Under the pieces are notes generated by a model. That model did not search any database, was not told the origin of the DNA, and saw only the letters and a list, made by a program, of their open reading frames with translations. A stretch of DNA of 20,827 bases from Burkholderiales bacterium. GTDB taxonomy: Bacteria; Pseudomonadota; Gammaproteobacteria; Burkholderiales; Usitatibacteraceae. Within the stretch, counting starts at the first letter, position 1; each line of letters begins with the position of its first letter. The position numbers were made by a program, and so were the translations under genes. Location: contig JACMOJ010000292.1 in the NCBI GenBank assembly GCA_014378085.1, forward strand, positions 1-20,827. The letters are read 5' to 3'. Of this stretch, positions 7,972 to 15,213 are shown piece after piece.

Positions 7972-8144
7972 AAGGCACCCGCAATCCAGACGAGGTAGCC
8001 TGCCATTACTACCACCAGCGCCGGCAGCCATCGTTTAATCCAAGGCCTATACGAGACCAACGTCAAACGCTCATCCAACTGGTCGGGGGACGCCAAACGC
8101 TCCAACGCCGTTTTACGGAATAGCTGGTTGCGCTCGGTGATCAT
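7968..8144 (-). CDS. HlyD-like N-terminal stub: 58-residue single-span membrane protein
   Basis: This 58-residue frame sits exactly in the 8145-7970 gap of the operon. It reads MITERNQLFRKTALERLA, then SPDQLDERLTLVS, a basic YRPWIKRW, one hydrophobic span (about 40-58, PALVVVMAGYLVWIAGAL), and stops. The LFRKTALERLASPDQLD wording is, from memory, how NHLM-system HlyD-like secretion proteins begin just before their transmembrane helix. The periplasmic hairpin, lipoyl-like and beta-barrel domains of that family are absent. The frame beyond the stop encodes nothing HlyD-like and the DNA is taken by the peptidase gene. The start is 32 nt after the cyclic-nucleotide-fold gene, and the TGA overlaps the GTG of the next gene. 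It could be a degenerate remnant or a kept small subunit that anchors or couples the transporter. The intact frame and tight coupling favour the latter. Confidence 0.72.
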   Translation of the reverse strand: MITERNQLFRKTALERLASPDQLDERLTLVSYRPWIKRWLPALVVVMAGYLVWIAGAL

Positions 8145-8176
8145 AAACGTGCAATCTCGCTCTTGGTCATCGGCGC

Positions 8177-8701
8177 TTAACCCGCGAGGCGCTTTAACAT
8201 GCGGTCGAATCTCGCGCCGGCAACATGCAAAGTGTCAAGCAACGTTTCATTCAGTTCGTCCTTGGCATTTGGATCGGCGATGGCTTCACCATATCCCAAG
8301 CGCATGGTCGTATTGCGCATCCGGTCCGCCAAAAAGATGCACAACGCAAAATAGAAACGTGCGGCGAACATCGGGTCCAACCGCAGCTTGTCGCGGATCA
8401 CCCCAGCGGCAATCCGCAGCAGCGTTGCGTCCATCGACACCTGCACGGACACCGTCGTCGGCGCGGGATCGACCAACGACATTTCCCCGACGATCTCGCC
8501 ACTTTCCAGCATCGCGATGTCGGCTCCCGACCCGGTGCGAATCACAAGTTGCCCATCCAACAGAAAGTAGACGTGTTCGACGCGAGCATTGTGCTCGATC
8601 AAGACCGTCCCGGCTCTGACGTGGATCCGCTCGCCTGCATCTGCAAGCCAATCCACATCGCCATCCGTCATTTGCCCGAAAATAAAGAGAACTTTGCGCA
8701 T
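8177..8701 (-). CDS. Cyclic-nucleotide-binding-fold protein without DNA-binding domain
   Basis: A 174-residue protein with a CRP/cNMP-binding beta-roll: GTVLIEHNARVEHVYFLLDG (31-50), then VIRTGSGADIAMLESGEIVG and GEMSLVDPAPTTVSVQV (72-88). It then has a helical tail with FYFALCIFLADRMR. There is no C-terminal helix-turn-helix, so it is not a CRP-type regulator by itself. In the phosphate-binding cassette the usual pattern is roughly GExAL...PRSATV. Here the conserved Arg is replaced by Thr (PTTVSV), so canonical cAMP or cGMP binding is doubtful. It is first in the export operon, 32 nt before the HlyD-like stub. Such proteins also accompany other NHLM-type transporters. An accessory role in controlling export is inferred. 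Confidence 0.85.
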   Translation of the reverse strand: MRKVLFIFGQMTDGDVDWLADAGERIHVRAGTVLIEHNARVEHVYFLLDGQLVIRTGSGADIAMLESGEIVGEMSLVDPAPTTVSVQVSMDATLLRIAAGVIRDKLRLDPMFAARFYFALCIFLADRMRNTTMRLGYGEAIADPNAKDELNETLLDTLHVAGARFDRMLKRLAG

Positions 8702-8737
8702 ATTTTTGTCGGTATCGCAGCTGTCTCAAGAAAAAAT

Positions 8738-8766
8738 AGGATAGTGCATTTCAACCGACTGGTAAA
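8738..8766 (-). promoter_or_regulatory. Possible promoter of the export operon
   Basis: Read on the minus strand, a -35-like TTTACC (8766-8761) and a -10-like TATCCT (8743-8738) are separated by exactly 17 nt, about 37 nt before the ATG at 8701. Each box matches the sigma-70 consensus at four of six positions. The intergenic region is shared with the divergent second Bug gene, for which I see only an isolated TAGAAT at 8814-8819. Confidence 0.4.
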
Positions 8767-8855
8767 GCTGCTTGACCGACGATACGCGCCACAGGCAGGC
8801 GAATACGGTGCGGTAGAATTACTGTCACTTCAACTTTAACGACCCTCGACTCGCA

Positions 8856-9860
8856 ATGCATCCTCTCCATCGGCGCCGCTGGTTGCAAACCGCTGGGGCA
8901 CTGAGTCTTGCGCCTCTGCTCGTCAAATCACCGGATTTGCCCGCACAACAAGGGTACCCGGCGCGCCCAATTCGCATCGTCGTCGGGTTTGCCGCGGGTG
9001 GCGCAGCCGATACCTTCGCCCGCTTACTCGCTAATAAAGCAGCGGCAGTACTTGGCCCGACCGTGATTGTCGACAACCGGCCTGGTGCTGGGGCTTCCAT
9101 CGCCGCCGATCATGTTGCCAAGTCGCCCGCCGACGGGCACACCTTGTTTCTCACTTTTTCCGAGGCGTTGGTCGCAAACACAGCGCTTTACCGAAAACTG
9201 CCATACAGCCCGGCACGCGATTTCGCCTTCATCTCGATGCTGTGCGCAAGTAAGTTGGTGATCGCGGTCAACCACTCGATACCTGCTAAGAATCTCAAGG
9301 AGCTGATTGCATTTGCCAGGCAGCCGTCTTCCAAGCCGATGAATTTTGGCTCATGGGGCGCTGGCTCCCATGGACAATTGTTATGCGAAGCATTGAACAA
9401 GAATTATGGTCTGTCGTTCCAACACATCCCTTACAAGGGGGAGGGACCAACCATCCAAGACCTCGTCGCGGGGCAGACCCAAATTGCCGCAGGCAGCATC
9501 GGCGCGATGGCACCACATATTCGTAGTGGCGCGCTGAAACCGATCGGCGTCATTGGTGACAAGCCCAGCGCAGCGCTGCCGCAATTACCATCGCTGATAG
9601 AGCAGGGCGCGACCGACCCTACTTTTGCAGTCCTCGGCTGGATGGGATTAGTCGCCCCGGCTGGCACACCGGCACCGATCATCGACCGCTGGGCGAACAT
9701 CGTGCGTGAATTTGTCGAATCAAGTGACATCCAGCGGCGTTTGCTGGATTTTGGCTTTGAACCCAGAGTTCTCGCCAAAGACGCATTTTTCCGCGCTTGG
9801 CAGGCGGATGTACCGATTTGGACCAAGCTGATCAAAGAAACCGGCGTGACCTTGGATTGA
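8856..9860 (+). CDS. Bug-family (TctC-like) solute-binding receptor, possible Tat substrate
   Basis: A 334-residue paralogue of the receptor at 1474-2460. The N-terminus HRRRWLQTAGALSLAPLL has twin arginines followed by a modest hydrophobic stretch, so Tat export is plausible. Sec export cannot be excluded. The mature part has the family patterns GYPARPIRIVVGFAAGGAAD, IVDNRPGAGASIAADH and SPADGHTL, and ends normally. It is expected to bind a small carboxylate or similar solute in the periplasm. No TctAB permease genes are adjacent. The ATG at 8856 has no strong ribosome-binding site, and the upstream region is shared with the divergent export operon. The ligand is unknown. Confidence 0.9.
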   Translation: MHPLHRRRWLQTAGALSLAPLLVKSPDLPAQQGYPARPIRIVVGFAAGGAADTFARLLANKAAAVLGPTVIVDNRPGAGASIAADHVAKSPADGHTLFLTFSEALVANTALYRKLPYSPARDFAFISMLCASKLVIAVNHSIPAKNLKELIAFARQPSSKPMNFGSWGAGSHGQLLCEALNKNYGLSFQHIPYKGEGPTIQDLVAGQTQIAAGSIGAMAPHIRSGALKPIGVIGDKPSAALPQLPSLIEQGATDPTFAVLGWMGLVAPAGTPAPIIDRWANIVREFVESSDIQRRLLDFGFEPRVLAKDAFFRAWQADVPIWTKLIKETGVTLD

Positions 9861-10015
9861 TGCCCTCAGTCGAGGGCGGCGTCAATCGAGGGAGGCGTAA
9901 GCACGCACAAGACCTGGTACTAGAATTTCATAAACACGTGCAGGCAATCACTTGCGGCTATGCAACAATCCGCAGCCGTTATCCCAGTAAATTCCTCAAT
10001 ACAGGACCTCAATTG

Positions 10016-13000
10016 ATGCGCACGTCTCGTTCGGCTAGCCGCCATACACTTTCTTTGTTGGTCGTAGTCCTGGTTGCATCTTCGCTCTGGTCAAAGAACA
10101 TCGCCTTGGCGCAACCCATCAAGCGCCCTCTCACGCATCAGGATTTTGATCTCTGGCAGAGCATTGCCACACCGACGCTGTCCCGTGATGGGAAATGGCT
10201 GGCCTATGCCGTGCAGCCGCAAGACGGTGATGGACAACTCGTCGTCCGCGAGATGGCAAGCGGTAAGGAGCGCCGCGAAGGTGTTGGCACACTTCCGCCA
10301 CCGGCAACCACACCCAACGAAGAAAACCCTGACGCACCACCCGTGCCACGCGCAATACGCATCGCGTTCACCAGCGATAGCAAGTTTGTTGTTGCAACAA
10401 CCTATCCCACCAAGCCCGAACCCGCCGCAGCGCGCAAGGCGAAGAGACGCCCGGATGAAATGCCGAAGCTTGGTTTAGTACTGATAAATCTCAGCGGTGC
10501 AGAGGCGCTTCGTGTCGCCAATGTGAAGAGCATGATTGTGCCGTCCAAAGGGGGCGCGTGGGTGGCCTATCTCAAAGAATCGGAGGCGACCAAGCCAGAG
10601 GAAACCGGCAAACCGGCTAACTCTCCCGCCGCGCCACCTGCTGCAAGCGATCAGCTGCTCGATGTGGATCTTGACCAAGCGGCGCGCCGTGCATCGTCAG
10701 CCGCCGCAGCTGCGGCCGGTGCAGCAGCCAGCCCACGCAAAGAGTACGGAGGCGAAATGGTGCTGCGTGACTTGGCCGCAGGAACTGAACGCACGTTTGC
10801 CAACGTGCTTGAATCCTCGTTCGCGCGTGACGGCAAAACCTTACTCTTCACGGTTTCATCCAAGGCTGAAACCGACAATGGTGTTTATGCCATCACACCA
10901 CAGCTGGACAGCGCACCGACGGCGTTACTGTCGGGCAAAGGCAAGTTCACCAAACTCACCTGGGATCGCGAACAATCACAAGTTGCGTTTCTGAGTGACC
11001 GTGACGACACCACCGCCAAGGTGCCGCAATTCAAGCTCTATCATTGGTCGCGCGGCACATTAGCCGCAACTGAACTCGTGGCGTCTACAACGCCGGGGTT
11101 TGCGAAAAATATGACCATCAGCGATAAAGGTATCGTCGCGTTTTCTCGCGACGGAAAAAAGTTGTACGTCCCTGCGGCTCCTCCAAGCAAACCGTCGCGT
11201 GCGGCTGATGCAGGCCCGTCCGACGAAGATCGCGTGGTAGCGGATCTGTGGCGTTGGAATGACGACCTAGTACAGCCGATGCAAAAAGTTCGCGCCGTGC
11301 AAGATCGTAACCGCTCCTACCGCGGCGTAATGGACCTCGCCAGCAAGCGTTATGTACAACTTGCCGACGAAACCATGCGCAGCGTCTCGCTCAGTGACGA
11401 TGGCACCCGCGCGGTGGGGTCGGACGATCGTGCCTATCGCCGCTTGATCGATTTTGACGGCACCTACAGCGACTTTTATCTGGTTGATACCAGCACCGGG
11501 AGCCGAAAACTCGCACTCAGCAAACAACGCGACAACGGCAATCTCACAACGGGACAGTGGTCGCCCGATGGAAATTGGGTGCTGCAATACCAAGCCAAAC
11601 ATTGGCATCTACTAAACACCACCAGCGGCGTTCGAAAAACTCTTACGACGTCGATCAAGTCCGCGTTCTTTAACGAGCAACACGATGCCCCTTCACCTGC
11701 CGCAGCCTATGGCACTGCGGGCTGGACCAGCGACAGCGGCTCAGTGCTGCTATATGACCGGTTCGATGTCTGGCAGATGTTTGTGGACGGCAGAGCGGCG
11801 ATAAACCTAACTGCAGGCGAAGGCCGTAAAAGCCAGATTCGCTTGCGTGTTCAACCCATTGAGCCCATCGATGAGGATGATGATGAACGCGGTGTCGACA
11901 CTAAGAAGCCGCTAACACTGCGCGGCGAAAGTGAAGCTACACGCGCCTCGGGATTTTTTCGCACCACATTCGACGGCTCGGCATCTGGCAAAAGCATCGC
12001 GCCGCAACGCTTGCGTTGGGGCGACTACAACGTACGTTATCTGGCCCGCGCACAAGAGGCGGATGCGCTCATCACCGCTGCATCTCGTTTCGATACGTTC
12101 CCTGACTTACAGGTCAGTGACACCAGCTTTGCGAGCCCAAAAAAGGTGAGCGATGTTGGCGCACAAATGGCGGGCTTTGCGTGGGGCACAAGCGAATTGA
12201 TGTCGTTCAAAAACGCTAACGGCGTACCACTCCAAGCCGCACTTTATAAGCCTGCGAACTTTGACGCCAAGAAAAAGTATCCTTTGATGGTGTACATCTA
12301 CGAGCGGTTGTCGCAAGACGTACACACCTTTGTGAATCCCGCGCCGGGACAAAACATCAACCGCTCGCTTTACACCAGCAATGGATACGTCGTCCTCACG
12401 CCTGACATCGCCTACACGACCGGTTATCCTGGCAAGAGTGCGCTCGATGCGGCGCTGCCCGCCATCGACACCTTGGTGAAACAAGGTTTTATCGATGAAA
12501 AGGCCATCGGCATTCAGGGTCACTCGTGGGGCGGCTATCAGATTGCATGGATGATCACCCAAACCAATCGCTTTCGTGCCGCCGAAGCGGGGGCGCCAGT
12601 CGGCAATATGACCAGCGCGTATTCGGGTATCCGCTGGGGCTCCGGTCTGCCGCGCCAGTTTCAATATGAACAGCAACAGAGCCGCATCGGTAAAAGCTTA
12701 CAAGAGGCAACCCCGCTGTATCTGGCGAATTCGCCGGTGTTTCATATTCAAAAGGTGAAAACACCGTTGCTCATTTTGCACAATGATGCTGACGACGCGG
12801 TGCCATGGCAACAGGGTATCGAATTGTTTTTAGCGATGCGCCGTTATGAGAAAGAGGCGTATTTCTTCAACTACAACGGGGCGCTGCACGGGTTGCGCCG
12901 ACGTGCGGATTTGAAGGACTTTGGTTTGCGGATGCAGCAATACTTCGACCACTTTTTGAAAGGCGCACCGGCCCCTGAATGGATGACCAAGGGCATTGCG

Positions 13001-13069
13001 TTTAACGAGCGGGCGGAAGAAAAAGAGCGCTTTGGAAAACCGGCAGCATCAGAAACAGCGCCGCAATAG
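10016..13069 (+). CDS. Secreted S9-family (prolyl oligopeptidase-like) serine peptidase
   Basis: A 1017-residue protein. A Sec signal peptide (MRTSRSASRHTLS, then LLVVVLVASSLW, cleavage near ALAQ) sends it to the periplasm or outside. Residues of about 40-730 form an irregular beta-propeller with repeated SRDGK/SPDGN-type blades. This part contains low-complexity Pro/Ala linkers, notably an Ala run near residues 225-240. The C-terminal alpha/beta-hydrolase domain has the nucleophile Ser837 in GHSWGG, Asp926 in NDADDAV and His958 in ALHGL, a complete triad. Peptides or modified peptides are the likely substrates. The start at 10016 is preferred because it precedes the signal peptide and has an AGGA site. 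The upstream in-frame extension to 9797 would overlap the Bug gene. Confidence 0.9.
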   Translation: MRTSRSASRHTLSLLVVVLVASSLWSKNIALAQPIKRPLTHQDFDLWQSIATPTLSRDGKWLAYAVQPQDGDGQLVVREMASGKERREGVGTLPPPATTPNEENPDAPPVPRAIRIAFTSDSKFVVATTYPTKPEPAAARKAKRRPDEMPKLGLVLINLSGAEALRVANVKSMIVPSKGGAWVAYLKESEATKPEETGKPANSPAAPPAASDQLLDVDLDQAARRASSAAAAAAGAAASPRKEYGGEMVLRDLAAGTERTFANVLESSFARDGKTLLFTVSSKAETDNGVYAITPQLDSAPTALLSGKGKFTKLTWDREQSQVAFLSDRDDTTAKVPQFKLYHWSRGTLAATELVASTTPGFAKNMTISDKGIVAFSRDGKKLYVPAAPPSKPSRAADAGPSDEDRVVADLWRWNDDLVQPMQKVRAVQDRNRSYRGVMDLASKRYVQLADETMRSVSLSDDGTRAVGSDDRAYRRLIDFDGTYSDFYLVDTSTGSRKLALSKQRDNGNLTTGQWSPDGNWVLQYQAKHWHLLNTTSGVRKTLTTSIKSAFFNEQHDAPSPAAAYGTAGWTSDSGSVLLYDRFDVWQMFVDGRAAINLTAGEGRKSQIRLRVQPIEPIDEDDDERGVDTKKPLTLRGESEATRASGFFRTTFDGSASGKSIAPQRLRWGDYNVRYLARAQEADALITAASRFDTFPDLQVSDTSFASPKKVSDVGAQMAGFAWGTSELMSFKNANGVPLQAALYKPANFDAKKKYPLMVYIYERLSQDVHTFVNPAPGQNINRSLYTSNGYVVLTPDIAYTTGYPGKSALDAALPAIDTLVKQGFIDEKAIGIQGHSWGGYQIAWMITQTNRFRAAEAGAPVGNMTSAYSGIRWGSGLPRQFQYEQQQSRIGKSLQEATPLYLANSPVFHIQKVKTPLLILHNDADDAVPWQQGIELFLAMRRYEKEAYFFNYNGALHGLRRRADLKDFGLRMQQYFDHFLKGAPAPEWMTKGIAFNERAEEKERFGKPAASETAPQ

Positions 13070-13078
13070 AAAACACAA

Positions 13079-13119
13079 GGGCCGCTCGGCAATGCACCGA
13101 ACGGCCCCTGTTTTTATTT
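13079..13119. terminator. Bidirectional terminator between the S9 and S10 genes
   Basis: GGGCCG (13079-13084) pairs with CGGCCC (13102-13107). After one mismatch, TCGG (13086-13089) pairs with CCGA (13097-13100), closing a 7-nt loop. On the plus strand a T-rich stretch follows (13109-13119). On the minus strand the sequence after the stem reads TTGTGTTTT. It sits between two convergent genes and probably serves both. Confidence 0.88.
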
Positions 13120-13138
13120 ACCCTTCTCGGGGTAACGT

Positions 13139-14665
13139 CTAGGCGAGAGAATTCTTCAGGAAGCTGCGCATATCAGCAGCCATCTTAACCAGCGACGGCG
13201 CATGCACGTACATCATGTGCCCAGCTTCATAGTAGTACTGGAAAATGTTGTTTGCTAACGGCGCGTCGAGTGAAAGATGGTTCACCGTATAGTCGGACGC
13301 AAAATGCGGTGTTGCCATATCGTAATAGCCGTTCGCAACATACACCTTGAGATGCGGATTCATGTTCATCGCACGTCTCAGCGTCTCACTCACGTTGACG
13401 TAACGGTTGGCGAAGTCTTTCCATCCCCATGTCATGTACAGCGCCGACAGCACCCGATAGTCGAGGTCCGTTTCGAATTTAAGGGTGCGCCGCACATAGT
13501 CATTTAAGGTCGTTGCAAACGCGCCACCAATCACGGCGTGAGCTGGATCAAACTCGAACTGCTCTCCTGCGCTATCGCGATCACGTGCGGTAAAGCGACT
13601 ATCAAGCCGACCAACCGTCTTACCGTCGCCGCGCAGCAACTCTTTGCAGAAGCGGTGGATGTGCACGCGCAGCTTGGTCGATTTGACATACGCCACAGAC
13701 AACCCGGTATAACGCGCCACTTTCTCAGCCATCGCGTCGAATTCCTTGGCGGAAAGTTTGTCGCCTTGAAATAACGCGTGAGCGTATTCGGTCGCCGCAA
13801 ATGCCTCCACTTCTTTCACCAAGCTCGCCACCGATTTTTTCTGCAAATCTGCCGGCAATTTTTTGTGCGTCCACGCAGTCGCCGCATAGGTCGGCAGGTA
13901 CATCACCGGCGGGATATCGTTGCCGTGATCAAACCGAATGGTCTGGAAGTCGAGGGCAACTGAAATCAGATACAGCCCATTAATGTACATGCCGTACTTA
14001 TCTTGGAGTAACCCGGCCAGCCCACAGGCACGCGTGGTGCCGTAGCTCTCGCCGGCGATAAATTTCGGGCTCGCCCAGCGCTCATGCCGCGACACATACA
14101 ACCGAATAAATGCGCCAACGCTATCCAGATCGCGCTGGTACTCGTGGTATTCCTTGGTCTTCTCGCCTTCCACCATGCGGGAATAACCGGTACCCACCGG
14201 ATCGATAAATACGAGATCGGCTTCTGACAGCATTGAAAAATCGTTATCGATCAGCTTGTAGGGTGGCGGGCCAGCGTTGCCTTGATCATCAAGCGCGACG
14301 CGCTTGGGCCCAATCAAGCCCAAATGCAACCACACGGAACTGGAGCCCGGGCCGCCGTTAAAGCAGAACATGATCGGCCGGTCAGCCGGGTCTTTCGTCC
14401 CATCTTTGGTATAGGCCGTGAAAAACATCGCCGACTTTGGCTTATGACCCAAATGTTCGCCGTCCTTATCGTGTTCTTCACGCATCACCCACGTGCCGCA
14501 AGTGACCGTGTATGCGATGGATTTGCCGTTAACACGCGTTTTATGGCGCGTTACCGAGACTTGATCCTTGAATTCCGGGGTTTCTGCAGGCAGCGGATTG
14601 GACGTTGAGGCATGGGTTTCGGTCGCGCTAGGCACTTTTTTGTCGGTTTGCTTGTCGGTTTTCAT
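13139..14665 (-). CDS. S10-family (serine carboxypeptidase-like) peptidase
   Basis: A 508-residue protein of the serine carboxypeptidase family, which removes C-terminal residues from peptides. The oxyanion-hole region NGGPGSSS is at 103-110, the nucleophile Ser207 is in GESYGT, Asp449 is in NGYYDMATP and His483 is in EAGHMMY, so the triad is complete. The N-terminus (MKTDKQTDKKVPSATETHAS) is hydrophilic and has no signal peptide, so a cytoplasmic location is suggested, in contrast to the neighbouring S9 enzyme. A missed upstream start is unlikely because the region before 14665 holds no hydrophobic in-frame extension. It is convergent with the S9 gene and shares its terminator. A common role in peptide breakdown is inferred only from family. 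Confidence 0.9.
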   Translation of the reverse strand: MKTDKQTDKKVPSATETHASTSNPLPAETPEFKDQVSVTRHKTRVNGKSIAYTVTCGTWVMREEHDKDGEHLGHKPKSAMFFTAYTKDGTKDPADRPIMFCFNGGPGSSSVWLHLGLIGPKRVALDDQGNAGPPPYKLIDNDFSMLSEADLVFIDPVGTGYSRMVEGEKTKEYHEYQRDLDSVGAFIRLYVSRHERWASPKFIAGESYGTTRACGLAGLLQDKYGMYINGLYLISVALDFQTIRFDHGNDIPPVMYLPTYAATAWTHKKLPADLQKKSVASLVKEVEAFAATEYAHALFQGDKLSAKEFDAMAEKVARYTGLSVAYVKSTKLRVHIHRFCKELLRGDGKTVGRLDSRFTARDRDSAGEQFEFDPAHAVIGGAFATTLNDYVRRTLKFETDLDYRVLSALYMTWGWKDFANRYVNVSETLRRAMNMNPHLKVYVANGYYDMATPHFASDYTVNHLSLDAPLANNIFQYYYEAGHMMYVHAPSLVKMAADMRSFLKNSLA

Positions 14666-14750
14666 TCCAGAACTTTAGCAGGCTAAGCTGTTGCTTTGTT
14701 AGGCTTTTTTATGCATACTCGTGGGTTCCCATTACACTTGTTCGCATAGA

Positions 14751-14769
14751 GGTTCACTCGCGGTGAACC
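14751..14769 (+). promoter_or_regulatory. Inverted repeat upstream of rpmE2
   Basis: GGTTCAC (14751-14757) and GTGAACC (14763-14769) form a perfect 7-bp inverted repeat with a 5-nt spacer, 26 nt before the rpmE2 start. It could be an operator or a 5'-UTR hairpin. It does not match the Zur box pattern I know. Confidence 0.4.
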
Positions 14770-14795
14770 CTTTACGAAAAGAAAGGCCCGTACCC

Positions 14796-15059
14796 ATGAA
14801 AGCTGAAATCCATCCGTCCTATAAAGAAGTCATTTTTTTTGATTCTTCGTGTGACTTCAAATTCCTGACCAAGACTACTGCCGAAACCAAAGGCAAAGAG
14901 AAAATGAAATGGACCGACGGCCAAGAGTACCCGGTTATCCGTATCGAGGTATCGTCTGAGTCTCATCCGTTCTACACCGGCAAGCACAAGATCATGGACA
15001 CCGCTGGCCGTATCGACAAGTTCAAGCAGCGTTACGCCAAAACCAGCGCTGGCAAATAA
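14796..15059 (+). CDS. rpmE2: 50S ribosomal protein L31 type B
   Basis: An 87-residue ribosomal protein of the large subunit. It starts [18 protein letters not shown] and has the family-defining [18 protein letters not shown] block and a basic C-terminal tail. It is the C-minus form: only one Cys is present (SSCDF), so the zinc-binding CxxC pair of type A is missing. In other bacteria type B L31 can replace type A during zinc shortage, or may be the only copy. The ATG at 14796 with an AAAGG site upstream is preferred over an in-frame extension from 14721, which is not L31-like. A perfect hairpin terminator follows. Confidence 0.95.
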   Translation: MKAEIHPSYKEVIFFDSSCDFKFLTKTTAETKGKEKMKWTDGQEYPVIRIEVSSESHPFYTGKHKIMDTAGRIDKFKQRYAKTSAGK

Positions 15060-15085
15060 TCTGCGGGTTCGTAACGACGCCACAC

Positions 15086-15111
15086 AAAAGGCAACCGCAA
15101 GGTTGCCTTTT
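15086..15111. terminator. Terminator after rpmE2
   Basis: An 11-bp perfect stem, AAAAGGCAACC (15086-15096) with GGTTGCCTTTT (15101-15111), is closed by a GCAA tetraloop of the stable GNRA type. It starts 27 nt after the rpmE2 stop. The A-tract/U-tract symmetry means it could work in either direction. Confidence 0.92.
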
Positions 15112-15146
15112 GACTTTCTACTCGGCTAAATGCACAAAATACGCTA

Positions 15147-15178
15147 GCCGCCGCGAACATTTTATAAATGCTGGCGGC
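15147..15178 (+). promoter_or_regulatory. Possible promoter/operator of the M48 protease gene
   Basis: A -10-like TATAAA (15163-15168) lies within a TTTATAAA palindrome, flanked by a 6-bp inverted repeat, GCCGCC (15147-15152) and GGCGGC (15173-15178). No good -35 is seen. It lies 36 nt or more before the ATG at 15214. Confidence 0.3.
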
Positions 15179-15213
15179 ATAAAGTTAATTTGGATTACTT
15201 GGAAAGCTAGTCT

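Noticed and set aside
8225..8839. 204-residue open frame on the plus strand
   Set aside because: It runs antisense through the cyclic-nucleotide-fold gene, which has a recognisable fold. No start signal or motif supports it.
9797..10015. N-terminal extension of the S9 peptidase frame
   Set aside because: It overlaps the second Bug gene and would bury the signal peptide inside the protein.
12107..12676. 189-residue open frame on the minus strand
   Set aside because: It lies wholly inside the S9 catalytic domain gene, which has all its motifs. It is a shadow frame.
14721..14795. Extension of the rpmE2 frame
   Set aside because: The added residues are not L31-like, and the ATG at 14796 has its own ribosome-binding site.
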